A stretch of 64,000 nt of DNA, from contig JANRJR010000070.1 in NCBI GenBank assembly GCA_033763845.1, positions 32,067 to 96,066 of the forward strand, given 5' to 3'. The notes beneath the pieces were generated by a model. The model was given only the letters and a program-made list of their open reading frames with translations, did not search any database and was not told the DNA's origin. Source of the DNA: DASZBR01 sp033763845. GTDB lineage: Bacteria > Pseudomonadota > Gammaproteobacteria > DASZBR01. Below, one piece after another: positions 1 to 7,419 of this stretch. The translations under genes were made by a program, and so were the position numbers. Every line of letters starts with the position of its first letter. Position 1 is the stretch's first letter.

Positions 1-482
1 AATTAGCTCAGCTAGGATACTGCCCCGATGTTGAACAATGTATTGAAGTATTACGTTCTCGTGGTGTCGTCATATGGACCGTTTTCCAATCCCTGAATCA
101 GATTGAATTATTTAAAAAACCTGATTTATTTAAAGGCGCCCCTTTAAAACAAATTTTTACAACTGATGACACTAAAACCATGCAATGGATTCAAGCCATT
201 GGTGGCAAAAAAACTGTTGTCACTCAAACGGTTTCTACCAACAAAGGAACTTCGAAACAAAGTAATAAAATTATCGCTGGAGGAACATCCTCTCAAGGAG
301 AAAGTGAAAGCGCACATGAAACGGGTGTTGATTTAATCCCCTTAAATGAAATTCGGGAATTACCCCGCGATGAACAATTTATTTTTCTGCATGGTGCAAA
401 ACCGATTCGATGCAAAAAAGTGCGCTATTTCGAATCCGAAGAATTCAAAGGTAAGTATGACAAAAACCCTCTTGAAAAATAA
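1..482 (+). CDS. traG: Type IV coupling protein (VirD4/TraG family), C-terminal fragment cut by the window edge
   Basis: The reading frame is open from position 3 with no start codon of its own, so the gene begins before the window. It would be the membrane-bound ATPase that hands the relaxosome to the mating channel. The visible ~159 residues match the end of the VirD4/TraG ATPase domain: an LAQLGYCPDVEQCI segment, then RSRGVVIWTVFQSLNQIE (the conserved Gln-containing motif after Walker B), then FTTDDTKTMQWIQAIGGKKT. The Walker motifs must lie upstream. A polar tail of about 70 residues follows. It belongs with the relaxase at 3.0-5.8 kb and the trb operon at 32.7-41.0 kb. The first in-frame ATG (position 180) is internal and is not a start. 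Confidence 0.85.
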   Translation, partial: LAQLGYCPDVEQCIEVLRSRGVVIWTVFQSLNQIELFKKPDLFKGAPLKQIFTTDDTKTMQWIQAIGGKKTVVTQTVSTNKGTSKQSNKIIAGGTSSQGESESAHETGVDLIPLNEIRELPRDEQFIFLHGAKPIRCKKVRYFESEEFKGKYDKNPLEK

Positions 483-508
483 GAATTCAGATACAGATAG
501 AACCTGCT

Positions 509-865
509 TCACAAAGATAAAACTTGTCTGAGTGCATCATCTAACATATGAAGGTCAGCAGGAGATAACGCACCTGCTGGAAAAGTGTGCGGAGTTTGAA
601 TCGAATTAGGAGTAAGTAAACGACTTTTATCCACTGTTCTAATCTGATCGCAAACGGCGACAGCGTTTATTCCCAAACTATTAACGGGAACTACGATAGG
701 CGGATTTACATTTTTAGTAACACTTGATAAGGGGACAACTACCACCGTACGCCTTGCCTTATTTATAGGTGTCGCACTCACTATTACACATGGACGTATT
801 TTTTTTATTTCCGAACCAATTGTTGGCTCAAGATTAACCAAATAAATATCACCCCTCTTCATCAT
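509..865 (-). CDS. mazF: MazF/PemK-family endoribonuclease toxin
   Basis: 118 residues, the usual length of MazF/PemK mRNA interferases. The N-terminus MKRGDIYLVNLEPTIGSEIK followed by IRPCVIVS is the family signature: the RGDI(Y/W) strand and the (R)PxVIVS strand that carries the active-site surface. The VVVVPLSSVTKN strand and the AVCDQIRTVDKSRL segment are also typical. Its start overlaps the 3' end of the upstream antitoxin gene by 17 nt, so the two are translationally coupled. The start reads ATGATG; either ATG is possible. The pair probably stabilises the mobile element. Confidence 0.9.
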   Translation of the reverse strand: MMKRGDIYLVNLEPTIGSEIKKIRPCVIVSATPINKARRTVVVVPLSSVTKNVNPPIVVPVNSLGINAVAVCDQIRTVDKSRLLTPNSIQTPHTFPAGALSPADLHMLDDALRQVLSL

Positions 866-1082
866 TTAGCCCATCCTTCAGTGTCACGTCCCATTCATCC
901 ATTTCCTTGTTCAAGGCCACATCTTTTTCTACGGCAAGTGCGCACTTGTATAAAGCTTCTTCTCGCCTTTCTATCTCTTCTTCTATTAAATGAGAAATCA
1001 CCTTGCTACGCTGACGCTCTGGCACATAGTGCCTAAATTTCTCTGCTAAAGCATTCGGCACTGAAATAAGTAATCGTTCCAT
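849..1082 (-). CDS. Antitoxin partner of the MazF-type toxin
   Basis: A 77-residue protein encoded directly upstream of, and overlapping, the MazF-type toxin. The N-terminal segment MERLLISVPNALAEKFRHYV followed by a basic/polar turn and a VISHLIEEEIERR helix resembles a ribbon-helix-helix DNA-binding fold. The acidic C-terminus (EKDVALNKEMDEWDVTLKDG) is typical of the part of an antitoxin that wraps the toxin. A strong Shine-Dalgarno run of G residues lies about 9 nt before the ATG. The role is inferred mainly from position and fold type. Confidence 0.78.
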   Translation of the reverse strand: MERLLISVPNALAEKFRHYVPERQRSKVISHLIEEEIERREEALYKCALAVEKDVALNKEMDEWDVTLKDGLNDEEG

Positions 1083-1111
1083 ATCTTGCCCCCCTCTAGG
1101 ACTTAAGCAAA

Positions 1112-1140
1112 ATTATACTACACTGTATATAGATGATCAA
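1112..1140 (-). promoter_or_regulatory. Sigma-70-like promoter of the toxin-antitoxin operon
   Basis: Read on the minus strand: TTGATC, a 17-nt spacer, then a perfect TATAAT, placed about 30 nt before the antitoxin ATG. The AT-rich palindrome-like sequence around it (1120-1160) would suit autoregulation by the antitoxin, but no exact operator can be assigned. Confidence 0.6.
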
Positions 1141-1261
1141 TATATATAATATACATTTCCGACTCTTCCCTGCCACGATGAAGCCGTTAACTAGGCCGAT
1201 ATCCGCATGTGCTATACTATTTATGGTTAAAAATAAAGAAGTATCCTAGAGGGTAAAAATT

Positions 1262-2254
1262 ATGGACGTCAAACAAGAAGTTATCCCTGAAAGCTTTGGT
1301 TTTTTCGGCGTTACTACCCATGCTCAAAAAAAGGCTGTTAAAAGATTATTTCCCCTACTCAAAGAGATTCAAAATAATAACGAAAAATTTTGCCGTCTAG
1401 TTCTCTTGTGGAATGAACTTTCAAAGAGAAAATATGAATCTGAAAGAAAATATGAGCTCCTCTATAAAATTATATGTTTTACAAACCTCATTTTAAGTTT
1501 AACGCCCTCTTTAGAACAAGAGGATGAAGCCAGCTTAATTAAAGACTGCGACGATAATACCGCAATGAATACACTTAAACCTAAACAACAATTTGCTGTT
1601 TTTATCACCATTAGGAATATTGCTGCACATTGGGCTCATATTTTTTATGAACCCGATATCGCAGATTTTGTTGAGGAATTTTTAAAGATAGCTGAAAAAG
1701 GCATTTGCTGTCCTAACTTTATATTAAAACTTCAACAAATTGGTGATGAATCTACCGCAAGCTCCGGCCCGGAGGGATTACCCACTTATTTGAAAGCAGG
1801 TACTCCCGAAGAAATAAAGGGAAAAATAAACAAGTTATTTTGCCAAACCGCCTACTTCCTTAAGAAGGCAGAGTTCTTTCTCGAAGCTAATGATCTTCAC
1901 AGCGCTTGTTTTGCTCTTATTGCAGCTGGAAATTGCGGCAGGGATTTTAATCGCTCAAAAATGAACCCTAAGACAAAGGGATCCATTATGGCGAGGCTGA
2001 ATGCAATCAGAAATGAAATAGCCCATATTTATGAAAATGAAAGTTTTGAACAAGAAGCGTATAATGCTGTTACACGAAGCAGAAATGAGGTGAGAATTAT
2101 ATTAGATACGTTAAAAGATGAAGCCGCTAACTTGGCTTTAGAATATGACATTGATACCTACTTTAATAGTACAGAACAACTGATGGATGGAAGTGATTCA
2201 TCTCCAAGACCTTATGAAGCGGAAAGATTAAATATATTCGAGGGTAAGCTATGA
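1262..2254 (+). CDS. Uncharacterised protein with two HEPN-like RNxxxH motifs
   Basis: 330 residues, not recognised as a named family. Two copies of the motif that marks HEPN RNase domains can be seen: RNIAAH at residues 118-123 and RNEIAH at 250-255. Each follows a helical stretch and is followed by acidic/helical sequence, so the protein looks like two tandem all-alpha HEPN-like units. Known: HEPN domains with Rx4-6H act as ribonucleases in toxin-antitoxin, abortive infection and CRISPR systems. Inferred: an RNase-type toxin or defence effector. The gene starts after TAGAGGG and its stop overlaps the next gene by 4 nt (ATGA), so the two proteins form one unit. It contains no transmembrane segment or signal peptide. 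Confidence 0.6.
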   Translation: MDVKQEVIPESFGFFGVTTHAQKKAVKRLFPLLKEIQNNNEKFCRLVLLWNELSKRKYESERKYELLYKIICFTNLILSLTPSLEQEDEASLIKDCDDNTAMNTLKPKQQFAVFITIRNIAAHWAHIFYEPDIADFVEEFLKIAEKGICCPNFILKLQQIGDESTASSGPEGLPTYLKAGTPEEIKGKINKLFCQTAYFLKKAEFFLEANDLHSACFALIAAGNCGRDFNRSKMNPKTKGSIMARLNAIRNEIAHIYENESFEQEAYNAVTRSRNEVRIILDTLKDEAANLALEYDIDTYFNSTEQLMDGSDSSPRPYEAERLNIFEGKL

Positions 2255-2937
2255 ATGAAGAAATAAACAATATTAGAGATTTTATTAAACATCTTTGCCA
2301 AGAAGAGGTTGTTTCATTTTTAGAAAAAACATCATTGGAAAAAGCCGGTGGCAAAATTTTCCTTGTATTTCCTCAATTATCTTACCGACAAAAAGATTTA
2401 CATTTTTATGTGGAAGATAGTAAAAAATTAAGCCTTCTTGAAGGAGCCGAGGTGACATGTACCATACAAGACAAGCTTGGTTACGATTTCACTTCAGATG
2501 ATATTGGTAATAAAATTGAAGTAACTTTCCAAAGCAGACTTAGAAAAGATGGAGACAAAACAGCATTCCTTGATCGCGTTCCTTTAACCGTCCAAGCACT
2601 TAAGGACAAAAGTATTGAGCAATTTCTTGCCCGCAACTACCCATACACCCTTTCTGCAGTACAACCAAGAACTACAGAAAGAAAAAACAGTGATGAAGAA
2701 AACGTAGAGCAAACTGAAAAATTCGCGGCTTTGCGCCACGATTTGCAGAAAGCTGCTGAAACTGGGATAGAGGCTTTACAAAAGATTAATCAAAAATGTC
2801 GCTCAGAAAACCCCAGGGAGCGTCAGTTTAGTCAGACTGAAATCGTAGCCCTTAAGGAATCTTTAAACGATGCTTTAAAACTATTAGAGGGTATTTCTAC
2901 GCCTTCTTCACAGCTGAATTCTACAAAGAGAAAATAA
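2251..2937 (+). CDS. Uncharacterised partner protein of the HEPN-like gene
   Basis: 228 residues, translationally coupled (4-nt overlap) to the HEPN-like gene. No family is recognised. Residues ~35-125 look like a beta-rich domain (KIFLVFPQLSYRQKDLHFYV, then EVTCTIQDKLGYDFTSDD and IEVTFQSRLRKDGDKTAFLD). Residues ~150-215 are charged helix that could form a coiled coil, and the tail is basic. It lacks the GSxR...D signature of MNT nucleotidyltransferases, the usual HEPN antitoxin partner. It could be an antitoxin, a sensor, or an unrelated cargo protein; only the coupling is certain. Confidence 0.5.
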   Translation: MNEEINNIRDFIKHLCQEEVVSFLEKTSLEKAGGKIFLVFPQLSYRQKDLHFYVEDSKKLSLLEGAEVTCTIQDKLGYDFTSDDIGNKIEVTFQSRLRKDGDKTAFLDRVPLTVQALKDKSIEQFLARNYPYTLSAVQPRTTERKNSDEENVEQTEKFAALRHDLQKAAETGIEALQKINQKCRSENPRERQFSQTEIVALKESLNDALKLLEGISTPSSQLNSTKRK

Positions 2938-3009
2938 ATATTTTTCTAGCTATTTTTTACTTCCTCTAGTATGGCAGAATAAATTGTTATCATTTGATTA
3001 GCACGTGCA

Positions 3010-5847
3010 TCAATAATGCCTTACTTGATTTACTCCCTTTTTATTTACTAAATTACGGGCAAGATTTTCTGATTTAGACCTAATCAGTGTGATTAAAATA
3101 TTTATATCTTGTTGGGTATACTCCTTTTTATTCAGCCGCTCTTGAATGGCTTTAAACCCTCCGACCTCATATATTTTAATGACACTGAATCTGTTGTTTT
3201 CAATTTCACCCCCCATTTCCGAACGACCCATCAATTCTTCAGAAAATTTCTGCATATTAAGGCTATTCTCCACAGCTAATACGGAATAATGCCGACTTTC
3301 CTCTAACGAACGACAACGAGCAGCATGCGACATACTTACGAGTTCAGCCTGTTTAATTTCTAACTCAACGTATTGCTTTAATAAGTCTGGGAGAGATGGC
3401 GGTTTATCAATTTGATGGCTGTTCTCAGCTAGACACAATTTATTGTTTTGAATAAATTTGGTTTTGATTTTTTCCCGTACCTGCTTAAGCTTTTCACTTA
3501 TAAGGGCGGGTAATTTTTGCAAAAACCCTTCGTTATTAATTCCACGCCGCTCACAAAATGCCAATGGGTAATCCAATACACTGTCTTTTCTGGGCTTCCT
3601 GCTCACATTATTTTTTAAAGCTTCGATATTTCGGTGAGTCTGTTTATTTGCATACACATGACAACTTTCTCGATGACGACTCATGGCCACATAAGCTAAA
3701 TATTGATTCCACCATCTTCCTCCCAAATAAACAAAGCTATGATTGAAGGTAGCGCCTTGCGACTTATGAACAGTCGCAGCATACCCATAGGTAAAATCTC
3801 GATAAATGCTTGGGTTAATTACAATCTGTTTGGTGGGCTCATCGTCGAGTACTACTGTAAAGGATAAAACTTTGCCTGTTTCACTCAATCGGATATTTTT
3901 AATTTCTCCAAAATGCCCATTGCTGACATCAATTTCTTTATCATTGAGAAGAAATAATATTCTGTCACCTGAACTGATATGAATTTCACCTCGACTAGAA
4001 TTTACGGTATACCCTTTAGTAATTTCGTTTTGTTCGATGCGCTTTTGGCGAAGCATCATATTTAATTCCTTCACATCTTTGTTGCGATGTGCCATCACCA
4101 AATAGTCTTTTAAATCTTGTGGTTTAAGGCGGTTTTTTAATTTACGTAAACCATCCCAATCATCCACCAACTTTTGCTTTGCGCTATAGTCATCTGATCT
4201 GAAATTAATAAACCCATTTTGGTAATAACGATTAACAGCCTCTCGGGTATAACCTTTGGAAAATTCTTTTGTAGCTTCTCTCTGCCATTCTTCATTCTGG
4301 CGATACACATGTTGAAGCACTTCATGTTTTAAGTGCAATCGCTCCAACACTGCACGTAATGGACTGCCCGGGCCAACAGGTTGAAGCTGAGCAAGATCTC
4401 CAACTACGGCAAGCTTTGCGTTGGTCTTGTTCACAATCGTTAAAACAGATTCCATAGCAATACAGTCAGTCATGCCAGCTTCATCCATCACAATAACATC
4501 TCGAGACGTTAAAGTAATGATTCCGTTCTCCACACAAAACCGAAAAGACTCTATTGTGCGACTGGGAATACCCGCTTCTTTTTGTAATGTTCGAGCAGCT
4601 TTTCCAGTAGGTGCTATGCCATACACATTTAAGCCTTTCGCTTTCCAAACTGCATTTGCCGCTCCCAACGTAAAACTTTTACCCGTGCCCGCTTTACCGA
4701 GCACACACGCGATTGCCGTTTTAGATACCAGATGTTCAACTGCAGTTCGCTGCTCGCTGGTTAGCCGTTTTCCAATTTTTACCTGATATCTTTCAATGGC
4801 TTTATCAATTTTATGTTTTGCAATTCGAATATGATTGCGTTTCTGGAGTTTCTCTGTAGTGGCCTGGATGTTATTTTCAATATCGAACATTCGTCGTGTT
4901 GTATATCGCTCTTGGCCATCTTCTCCAACTCCTAAAGAAATTAACGCTTTAGATTTTTTAATGCTCTCCATCGCTGAATAAAATTCCGCATCATCATCTA
5001 CATACGCTAAAAGCGCTTTGGCTAAATCTTTTTCACGAAAAACAGATTCATGATGCTCAATCGTTTGAAAAATCTTCCTAGCCAACAGCTCAGGTTTTTG
5101 CAAAATCCGTTTTAAATTTTCTTTTTTGATTTCTTGATATTCAGCTTTACGATCTGAAAGCTTTTCCCGTTTTTCAATTTCTTCACTGGCATGCCCTCGG
5201 TGAATACTGGGAATTAAATCAATGCCTTGGTCTTTGTAGGAGCGATGATCAATACGCACGTTATGTTGATGAAGTTTTAAATGAAAGTTCGCATATTCAG
5301 CCCATTTTTCTCGCCACACATAAAGCAAAGATTTATCATTCCATTCAGAAACTTTTTTTCCGAAACCCGATTGGACTAATTCCCGCGTTGTAAGCATCAC
5401 ATGCACATGAGGATTTCCTTTATCCCAATGTATACTCCAATCCGCGATCATTCCTCTCTCAGAAAATTGGTTCTGAATAAATTCTCTTGCAAGACAAACA
5501 CTTTGTTCTTCATTCAACTCAATTGGCAAAGAAAATTCTACTTCTCTAGCTAGACGCGCATCAATTCGCTCTTCAGATTTCTCCACAAGATTCCATAAAT
5601 GTTGTGATGCAACATTACTCGATTTAAGAGATTCTTGCTGAAGTACATCTAAATTTTTTACCCATTGAGGAGAGTTAGCAGGAATAGTAATTTCTGAATG
5701 AACCACGTCCGGTTTATTTTCATAATTCCAGGTACGATTACATTGTTCATCAAAAATTTTGGTGGCGCGACGGTACGCGATAGATGCAACAGCATTTCTG
5801 CCCTTGCCCCGGGAAATAATTTTTACATTAAAATGATATATTGCCAT
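3010..5847 (-). CDS. traA: TraA-type conjugative relaxase with fused RecD-like helicase
   Basis: About 945 residues. The N-terminal MobA/MobL (MOBQ) relaxase domain begins MAIYHFNVKIISRGKGR, with the likely nicking tyrosine in SIAYRR (Y25) and the metal-binding histidines in HWDKGNPHVHVM (about residues 140-149). The C-terminal half is a superfamily-1 helicase: Walker A GKAGTGKS (about 384-391), Walker B VIVMDEAGMTD (about 451-461) and late motif YAATVHKSQGATF. It nicks oriT, stays bound to the transferred strand and unwinds it. I chose the ATG at 5847 rather than the TTG 12 nt upstream because all family members begin MAIYHF. It is divergent from traC-traD, with oriT between them, as on Ti plasmids. 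Confidence 0.95.
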   Translation of the reverse strand: MAIYHFNVKIISRGKGRNAVASIAYRRATKIFDEQCNRTWNYENKPDVVHSEITIPANSPQWVKNLDVLQQESLKSSNVASQHLWNLVEKSEERIDARLAREVEFSLPIELNEEQSVCLAREFIQNQFSERGMIADWSIHWDKGNPHVHVMLTTRELVQSGFGKKVSEWNDKSLLYVWREKWAEYANFHLKLHQHNVRIDHRSYKDQGIDLIPSIHRGHASEEIEKREKLSDRKAEYQEIKKENLKRILQKPELLARKIFQTIEHHESVFREKDLAKALLAYVDDDAEFYSAMESIKKSKALISLGVGEDGQERYTTRRMFDIENNIQATTEKLQKRNHIRIAKHKIDKAIERYQVKIGKRLTSEQRTAVEHLVSKTAIACVLGKAGTGKSFTLGAANAVWKAKGLNVYGIAPTGKAARTLQKEAGIPSRTIESFRFCVENGIITLTSRDVIVMDEAGMTDCIAMESVLTIVNKTNAKLAVVGDLAQLQPVGPGSPLRAVLERLHLKHEVLQHVYRQNEEWQREATKEFSKGYTREAVNRYYQNGFINFRSDDYSAKQKLVDDWDGLRKLKNRLKPQDLKDYLVMAHRNKDVKELNMMLRQKRIEQNEITKGYTVNSSRGEIHISSGDRILFLLNDKEIDVSNGHFGEIKNIRLSETGKVLSFTVVLDDEPTKQIVINPSIYRDFTYGYAATVHKSQGATFNHSFVYLGGRWWNQYLAYVAMSRHRESCHVYANKQTHRNIEALKNNVSRKPRKDSVLDYPLAFCERRGINNEGFLQKLPALISEKLKQVREKIKTKFIQNNKLCLAENSHQIDKPPSLPDLLKQYVELEIKQAELVSMSHAARCRSLEESRHYSVLAVENSLNMQKFSEELMGRSEMGGEIENNRFSVIKIYEVGGFKAIQERLNKKEYTQQDINILITLIRSKSENLARNLVNKKGVNQVRHY

Positions 5848-5887
5848 GATCAATCTCAAATTAATTATTATTCAATCTCTAAGCACA

Positions 5888-5923
5888 ATGTTGTCTGCAT
5901 AGCAGGCAACATGTAAGTGCGCC
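5888..5923 (+). other. oriT: Putative origin of transfer (oriT) with MOBQ-type nic sequence
   Basis: An inverted repeat, ATGTTGTCTGC (5888-5898) and GCAGGCAACAT (5902-5912), has one mismatch and a 3-nt loop. It is followed after 1 nt by TAAGTGCGCC (5914-5923), which resembles the nic core of RSF1010/R1162 and other MOBQ origins (TAA(A/G)TGCGCCCT). It lies in the short divergent space between traA and traC, where Ti-plasmid oriT also lies. The nick is expected inside GCGCC. Confidence 0.75.
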
Positions 5924-6038
5924 TTTGGACGGTATGTGATTTTTTGAAAAGTATATGAAACTGCTTGTAAGAAAGAAAATACTTTCGTATTGTTTTGAAT
6001 GAGTGATGTAAACGTTAATAATTTAAGAGGAAATGACT

Positions 6039-6311
6039 ATGACTGATTATCATAAAAAGCTGACCATAATACAGAAACAACGTCAAAAACTTATTGAAAC
6101 CGAAAAAGTTTTAATCGAAAAACGCAAAAAAGAAATTTCAGATCTTGCCGAAAAATTTAATCTTTTAACTGTCGACGATAAAATTTTAATTAATTTCTTT
6201 GCTTACTTTAAAGAGCACCATCATGAACCTCCCCCAAAAACTCCGCACAACTCAAGCAAGCATCCATCGTCTCAACCTGAAATATGCGAGACTGAGAATG
6301 CAAGAACGTAA
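6039..6311 (+). CDS. traC: TraC-like relaxosome accessory protein
   Basis: About 90 residues. The N-terminal half is a charged coiled-coil helix (QKQRQKLIETEKVLIEKRKK) followed by EISDLAEKFNLLTVDDKILI, which matches the layout of the small TraC proteins encoded beside oriT on Ti-like plasmids; these help the relaxase act at oriT. The ATG at 6039 is preferred over the one at 6033 because AAGAGG then sits 8 nt upstream instead of 2. The gene overlaps traD by 89 nt in another frame. The assignment rests on position and pattern; sequence conservation in this family is low. Confidence 0.65.
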   Translation: MTDYHKKLTIIQKQRQKLIETEKVLIEKRKKEISDLAEKFNLLTVDDKILINFFAYFKEHHHEPPPKTPHNSSKHPSSQPEICETENART

Positions 6312-6522
6312 ACAAGACACGCGGCAAAAAATTCAGTGGGGCGGGTTAATTAAAAAGGCCGGGCTTCATGAAGAACCTCCACCAGTTTTATTGGGATTGC
6401 TGATTGAGGCAAAAGAAAATCTTGAAAGTAAATCGGGTGAAAAATTTCGGGGGGAGTATCGATTGAAAGGCGATATTGTTTTTACATGTGAAAGGTCAGG
6501 GGCGAGCAAAGACCACCCCTGA
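6223..6522 (+). CDS. traD: TraD-like conjugal transfer accessory protein
   Basis: About 99 residues starting MNLPQKLRTTQAS (ATG at 6223, AAAGAG upstream). The central segment QERKQDTRQKIQWGGLIKKA followed by GL and LLIEAKENL is the signature of the small TraD family (Ti/pSB102 type), in which a basic helix precedes a GG(L)xxKAGL turn. It is known as a relaxosome component next to TraC. An ORF starting at a TTG 24 nt upstream would only add traC-overlapping sequence. A short inverted repeat (TCAGGGG at 6496-6502, CCCCTGA at 6516-6522) sits at its end, facing the convergent ardA. Confidence 0.8.
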   Translation: MNLPQKLRTTQASIHRLNLKYARLRMQERKQDTRQKIQWGGLIKKAGLHEEPPPVLLGLLIEAKENLESKSGEKFRGEYRLKGDIVFTCERSGASKDHP

Positions 6523-6534
6523 TTCTCTACTACT

Positions 6535-7056
6535 CTACAAACATGAGAACACACGAATCTTACCGTCAACCTCAATATCTAGGTAATCACTAATAAATAA
6601 GTCTTCCGCAAAAGATTCATAATCAAAGTAATTACGAATATAATTGGGTAATTTCGCTAACTTAGCATCAATCAACTGAGCTGCAAACTCAACTTTACTG
6701 CGATATTCACCGTGATAATTTTCTTCGATCGCTAGTCTAGCATCATCAACATCACCACCGTAATACTCGGTAAGTGCTGCTCCAAGCTTACCATGCTCTT
6801 TTAAAAATTCAGCAATCTCAACGACTTTTTCAAAATCCATAGATTCACTTATATGAATACTAAAGAAATTTTGATAGTCATGTATCGCCCATTCTTCTGC
6901 AAATGGCATTCGATTTTTTTTGAGCATTGCGTTTACCTCAGCCCAAATATGATCAACGCCTAACGTTACATCAATCCAGACTCCATACAATCTGCCATTG
7001 TTATACAGCTCAAGACATGCCACATAAATGGATGGATTTTCCTCAATGTTACCCAT
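6535..7056 (-). CDS. ardA: ArdA antirestriction protein
   Basis: 173 residues, typical of ArdA, an acidic DNA mimic that occupies type I restriction-modification enzymes and protects incoming conjugative DNA. The N-terminus has the family pattern PSIYVACLELYNNGRLYGVW. The middle (GAALTEYYGGDVDDARLAIE) and the strongly acidic C-terminal helix region (NYFDYESFAEDLFISDYLDI) are also characteristic. AAGGAGAG lies upstream of the ATG. It is convergent with traD and close to oriT, fitting a gene expressed early after entry. Its own promoter must lie within 7057-7190. Confidence 0.95.
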   Translation of the reverse strand: MGNIEENPSIYVACLELYNNGRLYGVWIDVTLGVDHIWAEVNAMLKKNRMPFAEEWAIHDYQNFFSIHISESMDFEKVVEIAEFLKEHGKLGAALTEYYGGDVDDARLAIEENYHGEYRSKVEFAAQLIDAKLAKLPNYIRNYFDYESFAEDLFISDYLDIEVDGKIRVFSCL

Positions 7057-7419
7057 ATGAACTCTCCTTTTAGAGTTTAAAAAACACCATTCGGCATAAT
7101 TAAAACCGTGAGCGCTGATGGCCTGCCGTCAAGGTGGAGCGCAGGCGAAACGTATGCGGAGCCGAGCAATACCTCATATGATTTATTTATCATTTACTTT
7201 TTGAAGTAGGTGATAATTCCAGGGACGCTTGGAACGGAGAGAGAATAGATGCCGAGAGCAGTACTGATCTTTTTAAGATCGTCGTCAAGATGAGGCAGCT
7301 CTTTCCATTTTATTTCGCAAATCGAACGGTATCGTAGGCCGCTATAACAGATGAGCCTGTATGCATGAGGTTGATTAGAAATAAATCCCAAGTACCACTG
7401 AAGCTAAAGGAGAGAACTT
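7057..7419. other. Non-coding region between ardA and the IS110 transposase; candidate IS left flank
   Basis: No convincing gene. 7057-7190 should contain the ardA promoter and has a GC-rich patch with GCCTGC...GCAGGC arms. 7190-7419 lies directly upstream of an IS110-type transposase and contains small hairpins such as GATCTTTTTAAGATC (7266-7280). Known: IS110-family elements encode a bridge RNA in a non-coding end. Inferred: this stretch may be the left end and bridge-RNA region. A 65-codon minus-strand ORF here is not supported as a gene. Confidence 0.35.

Noticed and set aside
3..25. TAGCTCAGCTAGG at the left edge looks like the D-arm of a tRNA gene
   Set aside because: The following sequence cannot form the other arms, and the frame encodes the conserved LAQLG segment of the coupling protein.
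2251..2937. MNT-type nucleotidyltransferase antitoxin as partner of the HEPN-like protein
   Set aside because: No GSxR(x)nD signature is visible, so the usual HEPN-MNT pairing is not claimed.
4421..4786. 121-codon plus-strand ORF opposite the relaxase-helicase
   Set aside because: It lies wholly within the conserved helicase domain and is a shadow of that coding sequence.
7194..7391. 65-codon minus-strand ORF whose end (SVPSVPGIITYFKK) faintly recalls IS5-type transposase sequence
   Set aside because: No ribosome binding site, no clear family match, and it lies where the IS110 non-coding end is expected.
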